64,000 nucleotides of DNA from Inia geoffrensis (GCA_036417435.1 CM070911.1:4402001-4466000), one strand, 5' to 3'; positions 46,311 to 57,390 are shown, counted from the first letter of the stretch. Program-made: numbers and translations. Notes: generated by a model from the letters alone, not told the origin.

Positions 46311-47724
46311 ATGTAATTAATTTCACATGTAAAAATCATTCTGTATGGAACCTGTCTGTTCTCCCTTCTTTAGGTGATTCTAAGGATATTGACAAGGATA
46401 CGTTTCTCTGGCTTGATCCCTCAGTCCTCTGGCATTTGTGGGGTTAACAGCCAGCTCCTCAGCTTGCCCACCCAGACAAGCTGTGATTATCTCACTGGCA
46501 AGTCCATCCCCAACCAATCCCTAGACACAAAGGCCAGAATTAAAGAAATGAGGGTGGGGCAGGTGCCATGCGGCGGCTTTTCCCTGCTTTTCAATATAAA
46601 AATGAGAGGAGATAGCAAAATCTCCTTCTGAAATAATACATGCTAAATGTTGGGCTTTTTTTTTTTTTTTCCCCCTCTGAAGTATCTGGCCCTTTTAGGT
46701 AGGATTCATCAGTGTTTTCTGTTTCCTCAAGTAGGATGCTCTTTATTGTGTGCACAAAAGCAGATAAAGCCACAGGTGAGTTTCCTGGTCACTCCTGCTG
46801 ACAGAAAGTTTTCAGATAACATGCAAGAGAGACCCTTCTTTCCTGCTCACTGGACCCGGTTTAAAGGGTCTTCAATCCCTATGCCATAGTTACTGGTTTA
46901 TAGTTAAGCCGGGTGTAGTGGGCAAAGTTGCTGGTAGAGGATTGGGGAACAGATGGTGGGCTGGTCTCTGACTCTCCCCCTCCTCCTCCCCTCTTCCCGT
47001 CCCCTTCTCTCTCTCTCTCAAGTCTCGACCTTCTGACCTGGTTAGAGACTCCCAGACCCCTGACCCCCCATGTTGCAGTCTGTGCATATGAATCTCATTG
47101 GATTTGTTTATATTTTCAGCCTTGTGAAAGAAGTCTAGGATCTAGGAAAGCAACCTCACCTTCAAGTTTCTACAGAGAAAAAAGGATTTAAATTCTTATT
47201 TAAAACAGAGCTTGTTATAATTGGGAAAAGATTCTCCTCCCTGAGCACTTTGAGTCAATTAATTGGGTTTTTTGAAGTGTTAATAGGGACAAAAATTTTG
47301 ACCTTTATGGGACGTTTTCATGAAGCTATTCAAGAAAATTGCTGGGCTATTATCCAAACCAATTCTGGGACCACAGAGCTCCCCAGAGCTGAGTGAGTCT
47401 GGGAATGGCTGAAATACAAAACATGTATAATTCGTTACTCATATCAGGAAAAAGTACCCATTTGATTGAGAGACTACTTTTGCACTGACCCACAAGCCTG
47501 TAAGTGAGTGAGTGAGTATGTGTGAGAGTGAGGGGGAGGGAAGAGAAACGGGGGAGGGAATGACAATGGCGCTGTGATATTGCAATTTGGGAATGAAAGG
47601 CATATTGACAAAGATGTTATAAATCTGGACAACACCAAAGTGACCCCCTTGAAAACACCCAAGTATGAAAAATGGAAACAAAACGTAGCAAGAGCATATT
47701 CAGAGAAACTGGCTCCCTCCACTT
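46311..47724. other. Unique sequence with pyrimidine-rich tracts
   Basis: A T/C run at 46657-46676 and a C/T-rich tract at 46970-47020 are the only simple parts. 47220-47400 is repeat-free and holds 'GTCAATTAATTGGG', a homeodomain-like palindromic core. No gene recognised. Confidence 0.4.
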
Positions 47725-47756
47725 AATGTTTTTTGTTTGTTTGTTTGTTTGTTTAA
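47725..47756. repeat. (TTTG)n microsatellite
   Basis: Six or so TTTG units, 'ttgtttgtttgtttgtttgt'. Confidence 0.9.
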
Positions 47757-48036
47757 GTATAAAAGAAAGCTATTAAGAAACCGAAGTCAAGAGAAGAGAA
47801 CTCAGGAGCTGAGATCTGAGAGACATCACTCTGATTCAAGCTTTTCCAGACCCCCAGATTACCCACAACCTGTTAAAGATAAAATGGGTGCAATTGGTGA
47901 ATTACTATCTGTAGACACATGCTGCTTCATTTTAGCCTCAACTAAGACAGAGTTGAAAAAGTATTTTCAAATTCTTTCTGTGTTCTAATTCCTTAGGTAC
48001 CCATGAATACTTAAATACCATTTTCCCTTCTGTGAT
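47757..48036. other. Unique sequence
   Basis: An 83-codon frame (47737-47988) begins inside the TTTG repeat and has no domain. Confidence 0.45.

Positions 48037-48076
<40 letters not shown>
48037..48076. repeat. (CA)n microsatellite
   Basis: About 19 perfect CA units. Perfect arrays of this length are usually length-polymorphic. Confidence 0.97.
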
Positions 48077-48077
<1 letters not shown>

Positions 48078-48117
48078 AGCAAACAATTACAGAGGAAGAC
48101 AACCACACTTTCACCAT

Positions 48118-48144
48118 TTTGTTTTGTTTTGTTTTGTTTTTTTC
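48118..48144. repeat. (GTTTT)n pentanucleotide repeat
   Basis: Four GTTTT units followed by a T run. Confidence 0.9.
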
Positions 48145-48710
48145 TCCTATAGCTCAGGCCTCTGCTCTTGGTACTTTGAAGGCAAATAACCAGAGCTGAA
48201 TAAAACTAGCAGCGGTGCCAAAGTTGTGTGGGCTTCATGGGACACTCTCTTACTGGAACAGATGGCTGTATAAATAAAGCACTTCATTCAAATACAAGGA
48301 AACTTCCATTCATCTCCCATAGATTGGAAATGGGTGACTGGATTAATTAAATATTCTGGTAAGCAGAGAGGCTCCAATTATCCATGACGGATTTCCATTT
48401 GTAAAAATGTACATCATGGGTAAGTACACTGTGAGTGGGCTCAAAGGAACACAATCTCATTCTTCACAATGTGGCTCAGAATGGACCCCAGACTCATCAG
48501 TCCAGTGACAGCTGGGCCAACCAGACCTAACTGATGCACAATTCCATTTGGTGAAGGCTGGATTTTCATTGTACTGATGTAGGAAAAGCTTCAGAGAGAG
48601 TCCAAGCTGATTGTACCCTAAAGAATGGTCTGGGAAGGAAGAAGCACTTCGATGCATTTCTGGGAAAGGAGAAGATTGATAAGAGGGAAGGGAAAAAAAC
48701 AGAAGAGGTA
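48145..48710. other. Repeat-free block, possible conserved noncoding sequence
   Basis: 48190-48430 lacks repeats and contains 'TATAAATAAAG', 'GGATTAATTAAATATTC' and 'CCAATTATCC', which are MEF2-like and homeodomain-like. A 99-codon minus-strand frame (48457-48756) has no domain. Confidence 0.28.
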
Positions 48711-48723
48711 AAAGCTGAATTCT
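48711..48723. repeat. Target-site duplication, left copy
   Basis: 'aaagctgaattct' pairs with 'aaacctgaattct' at 50953-50965 (12 of 13). Confidence 0.75.
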
Positions 48724-50952
48724 AACAGCTATAAAAAAAACGACAGCTAACATCATACATAATGGTGAGAAACTAGAAGTCTCTCACCAAGATCAGGAAA
48801 AGATGTCTCTCTCACAATTCTTTTCCAACTGTGTACTGAAGACCTACCTAATGCAATAAGAGAAGAAAAGACAACAAATGGTATACAGATCAAGAAGGAA
48901 GAAATTATACTGCCTTTGTTCACATACGACATGATTATCTATGCAGAAATCTGAAAGAACAGACAAAAAACTCCTACAACTAATATGCAATAATAGTAAG
49001 CTGGTAGGATACAAGATTAATGTACAAAAATCAATCATTAAAATACCAGCAGTGGACAAGTGGAATTTGAAACTAAAAATGCAGTATCACTTATATTAAC
49101 AACCAAAAAATTAAATATTTAGATATACATCTAATTAAATACATACAAAATCTAGATGAGGAAAACTACAAAAGTAATGAAATAAATCAGAGAACCAAAT
49201 AAATGGAGAGAGATTCCATGTTCATGGATAAGAAGACTAAATATTCTCAAGATGTCAGCTCTTCTCGAGTTGATCTATAGATTTAATGCAATCACATTAA
49301 AAAATATCAGCTAGTTATTTTATGTCTCTCAACAAATTGATTCTGAAGTTTATATGGAGATGCAAAAGACACAGAATAGCCAATACAATATTGAAGGAGA
49401 AGAATAAGGTCAGAAGACTGACACTTCCCAACTTCAAGACTGACTATAAAGTTACAGTAGTTATAGTGGTGTGGACAGGTGAAAGAGTTATAGGTCAGCA
49501 GAACGAATAAAGAGCCCAGAAGTAGACCCTTATAAATACAGTCAACTGATCTTTAACAAAGGAGCAAAGGCGATTCAGTGGAACAAAAGTTAGTCTTTAC
49601 AACAAATGATGTTGGAACAACTGGACATCACATGTAAAAAAATGAATCTAGACACAGACCTTACACTTTCCACAAAAATTAACTCAAAATGGACCTAAAT
49701 GTAAAACACAAAACTAAAATCCCTAGAGGATAACATAGGAGAAAACATAGATGATCTTGAGTATAGTGATGCCTTCTTAGCTGCAACACCATAGTCACAA
49801 TCCATGAAAGAAAATAATTGATAAGCTGGACTTGATTAAAATTAAAAACTTCTGCTCTGATAAAGACAATATCAAGAGAATAAGACAAGTCACAGACTGA
49901 GATACAAAATTTGAAGAAAGACATAAAAAACTCTTATACAAAATATACAAAGATTTCTTTAAATAATAAGAAAATGAACAACCCAATTAGAAAATGGGCA
50001 AAAGACCTGAGCAAGCACCTCACCAAAGAAGATACACAGATGGCAAATAAGCATATGAGAAGATGTTCCACATCATATGTCATCAGGAAAATGAAAATTA
50101 AAACAGTGATAAGATACCACTGCACCCCTATAAGAATGGCCAAAATCTGAATCACTGACATGAAATCTGGTGAGAATGTGGAACAACAGGAACTCTCATT
50201 TCTTATGGGAATACAAAATGGTACAGCCACTTCTGAAGACAGCTGACATACTCTTACCATATAACTCACCAATCATACTCCTTGGTATTTACTCAAATGA
50301 GTTGAAAATGTATGTCCACATAAAAACCTGCACATTAATTTTTATAGCAAGTTTATTCCTAATTCCTGAAACTTGAAAGCAGCCAAGATGTCCTTCAGTT
50401 GGTGAATGGATAAATAAACAGTTACATCCAGACAACGGAATATTTTTCAGAACTATCAAGCCATAAAAAGACATGGGGGAAGCTTAAGTGTATATTACTA
50501 AGTAAAAGAAGCCAACCTGAAATGGCTACATACTGTATGATTCCAACTACATGACATCCTAGAAAAGTCAAAAACGTGGAGACAGTAAAAAGATCAGCAG
50601 TCACCAGGGTTTAGTGGGGGCAGAGGAATGAGTAAGTGAACCACAGAGGATTTTCAGGGCAGTGAAACTATTCTGTATGATACTATAATGGAGGGCACAC
50701 ACCATTATACATTTATCCAAACCCATAGAATGCATAACACCAAGAATGAACCATAATGAAAACTGTGGTCTTTGGGTGATCATTATGTGTCAATGTAGCC
50801 TAATCAGTTGTAACAAATGTACCACTCTGGTCTGGGATATTGAAAGTATAGAGGCAAGGGATCTATGGGAAATTCCTGTACTTTCTGCTGAACTTTTTTG
50901 TGAAGCTAAACTTTCTCTAATATATAAAGTGTACAAAAAAAAAAAAAAAAAA
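48724..50952 (+). mobile_element. Old L1 (L1MA-like), 5'-truncated, with poly(A) and target duplication
   Basis: 2.2 kb on the plus strand from the middle of ORF2 ('agctaacatcatacataatg' at about 48746) through the 3' UTR to an A-run at 50935-50955. The catalytic FADD region is recognisable but changed (FTYDMI-like, near 48919). The C-terminal ORF2 and the 3' UTR closely resemble 29051-30420. Frames at 49322-49510, 49911-50150 and 50170-50376 are ORF2 remnants. No protein-coding potential. Confidence 0.9.
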
Positions 50953-50965
50953 AAACCTGAATTCT
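50953..50965. repeat. Target-site duplication, right copy
   Basis: Matches 48711-48723 except one G/C. Confidence 0.75.
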
Positions 50966-51234
50966 CCCCTGATGCAGTAGGATACTGGGAAGAGAGAGAA
51001 GAACTGTCAAGGTTATAGGAGGTGTAAATGGATGTGTCTGACGAGCTTCTACGTTTCATATCCTTGGAGGGTATCCACTGCAGAGTGAGGGACAGGAATA
51101 TAGGTTCCACGTTCCAAGGGAGGGCATGGCCCTCCCAGCACATTTCCTCGAGAACCCAGCATGTGTGTGCTTCCAAAGCCAACTGTGGGGATCCTAGTGG
51201 GGATCAGCACCAAGGAATGGCCACAGACATGATG
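50966..51234. other. Unique sequence
   Basis: Nothing recognised. Somewhat higher GC than the flanking L1. Confidence 0.45.
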
Positions 51235-51390
51235 TGAGCATCTGACCACCTGGGTCTGAATCCCTGATGGACCTGAGTCAGTCAGGTTGCCTCTCCAAAC
51301 CTTAACTATCTTATATATAAAATGAGGCAACAGTACAGACTTGATGTGTACTGAATGGCACAGGCAGAGTGCCGAGCAGTGTCAGTGGAC
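51235..51390 (+). mobile_element. MIR SINE
   Basis: 'acctgggtctgaatccctga', 'aaccttaactatcttatata', 'taaaatgaggcaacag' and 'gaatggcacaggcagagtgc' follow the MIR plus order. Confidence 0.65.
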
Positions 51391-51864
51391 CTTTGCTCAA
51401 AGCTGGCGGCCTCGTTCTTCTCCATATGCAAGGACGGCGGAAGGAGTAGCCCCAGCAGCAGGAGGGAAGGTACATTCCCCAGGTGCCAGGTGTGCCATTG
51501 GCATGGGTATCGAGAGAGCTTAGCAGGCAGAAGTTTTTGGGCATGGCCTCCATGCTGCCGTGACTAAGCCCCATGTTCCATCAGGGCTGAGGCCTGGCCT
51601 GCTCCTGCCAGGGTGGGTCCCAAGGTTTTCCTTTCCTCCCAGCCTGCCCTCCTCTCCCTGGATGCCATCTCCTATGGTTGGGCTTCTGGAATGCAACTGC
51701 TGAGTTCCCATTCCCCTTCCCCTGCCACTCAGCGGCAGTCTGCTAGCAGAGCTGGGCTGGATGGGGACAGTGATGAGGTACTTCCCCACACCCTGTGTTA
51801 ATGCAGATGATTCTCACCCCCAGCACTGCATTTTGACCAACACACAATAGCTTTCCTTTCTTTG
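51391..51864. other. Moderate-GC unique sequence, no gene recognised
   Basis: Several overlapping 60-90-codon frames on both strands reflect the higher GC. None shows a domain, and none carries a splice framework. Confidence 0.45.
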
Positions 51865-52080
51865 GCCTTTGCCTTGTGCTGGGTACCACACACTTTAACA
51901 CATTCCACCTGGTTTGATCTTTTCAACGACTTTGGAGATTGGTAATGTTGTTTCCAATGTAGAGATGTGAACATCAAGAATTTGGAAAAGTGAGAAACTT
52001 GACCAACGTCACAGATCCTAAGGGGCAGGGGCAGAATTTAACCAAATGTATCAATATCTGCCCCTAAACCCACGTTCTGC
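51865..52080 (-). mobile_element. MIR SINE
   Basis: 'gatcttttcaacgactttgg', 'gagaaacttgaccaacgtca' and 'ggggcaggggcagaatttaa' lie in reverse MIR order. Confidence 0.7.
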
Positions 52081-52704
52081 CTTTGGTGGAGAGCTCTCTT
52101 CTAGTGTCTGGCTGCCCCCAGTGGCCCACTGCTGGCTCCTGGGCCCTGGCGGGCAGCTCCAGAGAAATCACTCTGTGATGCTTTAGCGCAAAAAGCACAA
52201 AGCAGGACCCCCTCAGTACGCTGGTCTCAGCCAGCTCTCAGGTAGCCTGTGTCAAGTTCAGATAAAGGAAAACGACAAAGATGAGAAACAGTCACCATGA
52301 AATACCTCCCTTTGGTTTCTAATGACGTGTCTATTTGCAATTCATCCTGCTAGTAACTGGATCATAAAACCCAATAGTTGGCTGGCCCCATGTCACTCAT
52401 GATGAAAACACCGGGAAAGTAACCAATGGTGTACCGCTGCCCGCCCCAGAAACCCGCTCTGTATCGCCAGAGTAAGAACATCCCATAAGAGGTGGGAGCT
52501 ATAAAAACTCATGAGAAAGAAAGAAACTTGGGCCACTCTGACACAGACGGGCACTTGTGCTGGGGAGAATCAGCTGGGGAGGGAAGAGAACCCGGCTCTT
52601 GGGTTGTTTATGGAACAGTTACTTACACAGTACCTTGGACTTCTGTACCTTTGCTCAATCCAAGCCTGGAAGAGCATCTCTCACTTTTCTGGAGGATTTG
52701 AAAT
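52081..52704. other. Moderate-GC unique sequence, no gene recognised
   Basis: Nothing supported. Overlapping 69-93-codon frames from 52492 run in all three frames, which argues against coding. Confidence 0.45.
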
Positions 52705-52875
52705 GCAGTGGGAAAGGCACAGTAGCATGTGGCAGAAACTCTGTGGGCTCTGGAGTCAGGCAAGCTGGGAGTCATGAGGCAAGCCTGCACTTACACCCTG
52801 GTCAAGTCACGGAAACTTCCTGGGTCTCTGTTTCCTGATCTGTAAACTGGTCATGATGCATATTTAAGGTGATGC
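52705..52875 (+). mobile_element. MIR SINE
   Basis: 'ggctctggagtcaggcaagc', 'ctggtcaagtcacggaaact' and 'tgtttcctgatctgtaaact' are MIR plus-strand blocks. Confidence 0.78.
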
Positions 52876-53081
52876 CTCAAAATGTGCACTGTCCATGCTG
52901 CCCACCGTCACGCACATTCTCTCGTCACCGTTTCACTGATGTTGGATAACCACCGAGAGGAGGAGAGAAAGGCACTGGGTGGTCGAGAAGGAGGACTCGC
53001 ACGCACAGGGCTGCTCAGGGGAGTTGAGGGCCAGTGGGGCGTGTGGCCCGGGCTCCTCTCCTTTCATTCAGTCTTAGGGAA

Positions 53082-53082
<1 letters not shown>
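52876..53082. other. Unique sequence
   Basis: Nothing recognised. Confidence 0.4.
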
Positions 53083-53131
<49 letters not shown>

Positions 53132-53144
53132 ACGCACGCACAGG
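53083..53144. repeat. (TG)n with GCGCAC end
   Basis: About 22 perfect TG units, then 'gcgcacgcacgcaca'. Alternating purine-pyrimidine sequence over 60 bp favours Z-DNA. The overlapping Cys-Val or His-Thr frames are repeat artefacts. Confidence 0.96.
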
Positions 53145-54299
53145 CTTGGAGGAAAGGAACAAAAGGTCATGCAGTCCATCATACACAGTGAAAGCACAAA
53201 CCAAAGCAACATGTGTGCATGGGGACCCCAAAAGGAGACGCCCATGTGCAGATGACACTGACTAATCATCCTTTTCCAAGGACCACCCCTAAGAGGGCAG
53301 AATCATGCAGCCCTTAAAGATAATTGTGTCTACCTTGTTGATTTTAATGAGAGAAAAAAATCAAGTCCCAAAGAAGGAAAGTGATTTGTGCAGAGAACTT
53401 GAGCTGCCAGTGAGGATAGAGTCTTCTTCCCTCATCCTTTCCCTCTCTCATTCATCATCCTTCCCAACACATAGTTACCAAGTGCCCCAGTTTGCAGCAG
53501 ACTAAAGAGGACACAGGAGCAATGAGGCTGGCGGACACCATCTGAACACTACGCTCTACTCTGTACTGCAAAGCTGCTGCCTGACAACCGACTCCCAGCT
53601 CTGCCCAGAGGGGAGAAGCCGGGCTTGATAAGCGAAAATGCTTACGACATAGAATAGGTTTCAGAAGGGGGTGAGAGCAGCAAAGTTGGATTGAGGTGCT
53701 CACGGAAAGTTTTTCGGGAGAAGAAGGGCTTGATCTTGTGCTGAGCACCCATTGTCCAGGCCCAGACTGACAGGTTAGGGATGGGAGCTCACCAAGGGCA
53801 AACTGCCTGCCCCTGGGGCATTCCTGCACCCACCCAGCCCCCCTACCAACAGTCCATCACTTGAGCAGAAATGCAGTACATTTCCAGAAAGTCACCAGCA
53901 ACCGAAGTTGGATAAGAACTGGGGGCGGGGAGTCCTTGTTCATTAAGGAAGGTACTAGATAAGTGTGATTCCTTGACACCAGGACTGGGTACAGTCAGCC
54001 CAGCTTCAGGAAACAAGGAAGTCTTTGTACAGTGCCTTCTTGAGGTATGAAAAGCCCACTTAGAACAGAAATGATGATCTGCTTGGGGAGACATGATAAG
54101 GCCTCCCCAGGGGGGTGCCAGGAAGTCAACCTGCCTCAGTCACACTTGCATCCCTGGGAGACCCTTAGGAGAAATTCAGTTAAAACCCATGACTTTTATC
54201 AAATCTCTATAGCCCATTTGAAAAGACTAATTCTTAGGAAGAGGTGACTCCAGCATTATATGGTTTTAACTGAGCTGTAATGAAAAGAATAAAACAATA
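53145..54299. other. Unique sequence, no gene recognised
   Basis: 53340-53430 has a weak MIR-like 'caaagaaggaaagtgatttg' block. The 124-codon minus-strand frame at 53455-53829 has no family resemblance. Confidence 0.4.
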
Positions 54300-54481
54300 G
54301 AGAAAAAATTTCCATGTGCTTTTATTAAAAAAAAATATAACAACAACTTAAAGCTGCTTTTGGAGATGCTGCAGGTAAAGTCTTCCCTCCTCTTTGGTCT
54401 CACGTCTTCCTCTCCTGCTCTGCCTCCTCATTTTTCTCTCTTCTTCATCCTGAGCCAAGAAGTTCACAAGATTCCAGCTTT
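54300..54481 (-). other. Possible terminal exon of an unrecognised gene
   Basis: On the minus strand an acceptor-like 'GTGTCCCCTACAG' ends at 54482. From there one frame is open for 43 codons to TAA at 54348-54350; it includes 'SWNLVNFLAQDEEERKMRRQ' and ends 'YLQHLQKQL'. An 'AATAAA' lies about 20 bp after the stop, near 54320. Acceptor, acidic/basic helical tail, stop and polyadenylation signal in the right order is suggestive. Against it: the sense strand is purine-rich, which by itself removes stop codons; the polypyrimidine tract is short; and no upstream exon was found. Could be a real last exon, an exon of a noncoding RNA, a pseudogene end, or chance. Confidence 0.2.
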
Positions 54482-55119
54482 CTGTAGGGGACACCTACTG
54501 GGCTTTAGTGCCCTTCCAGGGTAGGATGGTAGCAAAGACACTGAGCGTTGTTTTTCATTGATCCTGGAATTTCCACAGGACAAGAAAAAAAAACATGGTG
54601 CTGCAGTAAAAAAGGCAGATCAAGAGTCAAGGATGGGTGCAACTAATGATGATGGAGTTAGAGCTATAGGCATAATTTGTTTCTTCTGTGCCTATACAAT
54701 CCAAAAAGATATTGCAGGACAGGAAGTGCTAGAATTGGAAAGAATTTGAGAAATTATCTAGTCAAGGGATGACAAGATTCCATGTGAAATACCAGCTCTA
54801 AGCTATTGACTTTGACAAACCCTTCTTTCTGGAACTTTGCATTGAGTAGTATTCTGAGGCCCAAGCTGAGCTCATCAGGACTGTCTGTTCTGATCTGAGA
54901 GCAATGTCTGGCATGGGAGAAGGAGGAAGAAGGGTCAGTGGTGATGTCTGGCATTAATATTCCTCATCTAGTCCAACACTCATTATACAAAAGAGAAACC
55001 CAAGACCCACAGAGACTGGACAGTCTGTCCATAGTCACATGGAGACAGTGTTTTACATCCCAATTCAAATATTGGTCCAGAGAAGAGAAGATGCGTATGT
55101 CCCTGTTTCAGTGATTTCT
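54482..55119. other. Mostly unique, with pieces of an old repeat
   Basis: 54725-54760 ('attggaaagaatttgagaaa') and 54965-55065 ('cctcatctagtccaacactc', 'cagagactggacagtctgtc') look like two halves of a 27190-type repeat split by about 200 bp of other sequence. Confidence 0.35.
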
Positions 55120-55400
55120 TATCACCCGGCAAGCTACTCCCAAATTTATTGGCTGAAATACCAATGATCTATTATTTTCCTTTTCTTTTGAATGGGCTCA
55201 GCTTGGGATGGAGGAGTTGAGTGTTTTCATGAAAACCCAGGCAGGGCTTCCAAGAGAGCAAAAGTGGAAACTTCCAGGCCTCTTCAGGCCTTGGCTGGGA
55301 TTGGCACCACCTCCATCACATCCCATTGGTCAGAACTGTCCTTAACTTTGAATGTACACGTAGGGGTCAGGGCAATTGGACCATCTGTGCTGATAATCTG
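55120..55400 (+). repeat. Possible old mammal-wide repeat, 17380 type
   Basis: 'aagctactcccaaatttatt', 'ggcttccaagagagcaaaag' and 'aacttccaggcctcttcagg' then 'atcccattggtcagaactgt' follow a consensus order I know by sight. Confidence 0.4.
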
Positions 55401-55845
55401 CCACAGTCCCTCCTCTGTGCTGTCAGCATCCAGCAAGTGAGGATGCCACAAACTGGGTCACCTAGGCAGGTGAGTAAAATCTCCTCAGCCTCAGCAGCCC
55501 AATCAGTGAGGAATAATCCAGATCTCACAGCATCACAGTGAACATCAGTGCATCAATGAACATGCTGAAATCTTCTAAAAGCGAAGGACCACAACCAAAA
55601 CAGTGCTGATTGAAATGAGCTGAGAACATGCACATTTTTCAACCCAGAAAAGCAATTCCACTGTAAATACTTCATGTCAGTGAAGCCCTGTCTTTGATCT
55701 GGTAAAGTAACACCCCCGATGGCCCAGGACTCCGGTGACTAGGTTTTGCATTCCCCGCACAGACAGATTTTCATACTGACTAGACAGGGATTACGAGCTG
55801 TGTGTCAACTCCTTACCTTTGGATCTGTTTCTGCATTTCCGGAGA
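55401..55845. other. Unique sequence, nothing recognised
   Basis: No supported feature. Confidence 0.4.
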
Positions 55846-56060
55846 GCACACTCTAAAATTCATGAGATCGGAGGCGCTCTCTGCACGGTCTCATGCAGGC
55901 AGTGACAGACGCCTTTAATTTGTAAGCATTAGCAGAATGAAATGCAGTTGCCGAAAGTGTAATTGGATCGGCTTTGTATTTTATGTTAGCGTTTCCAAGT
56001 ACTGTGAAGATGCCCAGCACCTCCTGAGAGCAATACAGGAGTTGTGGAAGGCATGACAAA
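55846..56060. other. Repeat-free block, possible conserved noncoding sequence
   Basis: Keeps several CpGs ('atcggaggcgctctctgcac', 'gccgaaagtgtaattggatc') and has homeodomain-like 'CCTTTAATTTG' and 'GTGTAATTGG'. No repeat recognised. A 68-codon minus-strand frame covers it, without domain. Candidate enhancer only. Confidence 0.3.
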
Positions 56061-56107
56061 TAAGAGCGGAGTCAACTCTTTACTGTTGCATTCGGTCTGT
56101 GCTGTGT

Positions 56108-56165
56108 GCACACGCGCGCGCGCATATGTGTGTGTGTGAGAGAGAGAGACAGAGATAGAGACAGA
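56108..56165. repeat. Compound (CA)(CG)(TG)(GA) microsatellite
   Basis: 'cacacgcgcgcgcgcatatg' then 'tgtgtgtgtgtgagagagag' then 'acagagatagagacagagac'. The CG-CA-TG part alternates purine and pyrimidine throughout. Confidence 0.95.
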
Positions 56166-57194
56166 GACCATGAACATTCACCTTACCAAGGCAGTCGTCA
56201 TCAAGAAGGAGAGCTTAAGATCTGCTGAGAAGCATAATAGCTTTCAAACCTTTCTGGTATTAAAATGTTCTATAATCACCTTCCATTAGTAAAACCAGAA
56301 AAAGCCTGGCTTTAGTGCAAAGCACAAAATTCATTTCCTTTCCTCTCCCCGCCCCCGGTCCCACTCCCACAAAATGTCTTTGTGCCAAAAATATTTCAGA
56401 TCATTTAGCTCTCAAGAAAAAAAAAATCAGTATTTCTGTGTGTGTGTGGGGGGGGGGTGTGGGTGTGTGTGTGTCAAAAAAAAAAAAAAAAAGTCCAGAT
56501 TTCATGGCTGACAACGACTGGCAAACAGCAAAGTTTGCCATAACTACATAATATAATTAAGACTGAAAAAAAGGGAAACCAGTCTTGTGCATCCACCTCA
56601 CTTCATATGTAAGGAAATGTGGTCCCTGTTGCCAAAATGCACCTAGAATTCTAATTCACTTCTGACCCCCAGATGGTAAGAGGCATGCAAACAGGCCAAC
56701 ACATGAAAGGCAGCTTATAGATCTGGAGACATTTAGCATGGATGAAAAAAGGCTGAAACAGGAAACAAGAGCTGTCTTTATGGATCTAAAGGATTGCCCC
56801 AGAGAGCAGAGAGCAAACTAGTTCTCTGAGCTGAAAGAACAGGGAGACAGCCAATAGACAATGTTTCCAGGAGGCGTATCATGCTCTAGCTGAGAGTTTC
56901 TCAAAGACTTTCCATTAAACAATGTTAGTTCTATGTTGCTAGTTTTAGTATATGCCATCTGAAAAAGAAAGTCAGTGAACAAATATTTTTGGGAAGGTTG
57001 CAAAACATATCCCCATGTTTTAGCTATCACAACGTGTATTAAAAACTTCAGGAAGATGTTAAAAAAGGCATACAGGAAAGCAAACATAACCCCCTGTTTT
57101 CCCACTGACTCTATAATCTTGCTTACACTATTGTATCAATATTTCTTTGAGATAGTGTTGTAATAATCACACTTTTGGAAATTTTGAACTACAG
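56166..57194. other. Unique sequence with low-complexity runs, no gene
   Basis: TG/G-rich run at 56438-56474 joined to an A-run at 56476-56492. 95-codon minus-strand frame at 56818-57105 without recognisable features. Confidence 0.45.
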
Positions 57195-57345
57195 GAGAAG
57201 TTCAAATGCTTTATCCTCATATTTAAAATTCAGAAAGATCTGCTCCCAACTTTCTAAACTTTATTTCCTATAGTGTTCTATTACTCCCAACTTCAACATC
57301 TTTGCTGCTAATGTACCTTCTACCTGGAATCTTAGGTCAACCTAA
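57195..57345 (+). mobile_element. L2 LINE fragment
   Basis: 'aaattcagaaagatctgctc' then 'ttctattactcccaacttca' resembles the L2 'caaggccctccacaatctg...cctattactcccc' segment. Confidence 0.45.
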
Positions 57346-57390
57346 TATCCTAATAGATAGCCTAATAGATATCCTAATTAGATATTAGGA
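57341..57390. repeat. 12-bp tandem repeat ending in a small palindrome
   Basis: 'cctaatagatag' (57349), 'cctaatagatat' (57361) and 'cctaattagata' (57373) are successive units. The last gives a perfect 7-bp inverted repeat, TCCTAAT-tagat-ATTAGGA, at 57372-57390. Confidence 0.85.

Noticed and set aside
52882..53269. Frames with Cys-Val or Thr-His repeats
   Set aside because: Translation of the (TG)n microsatellite.
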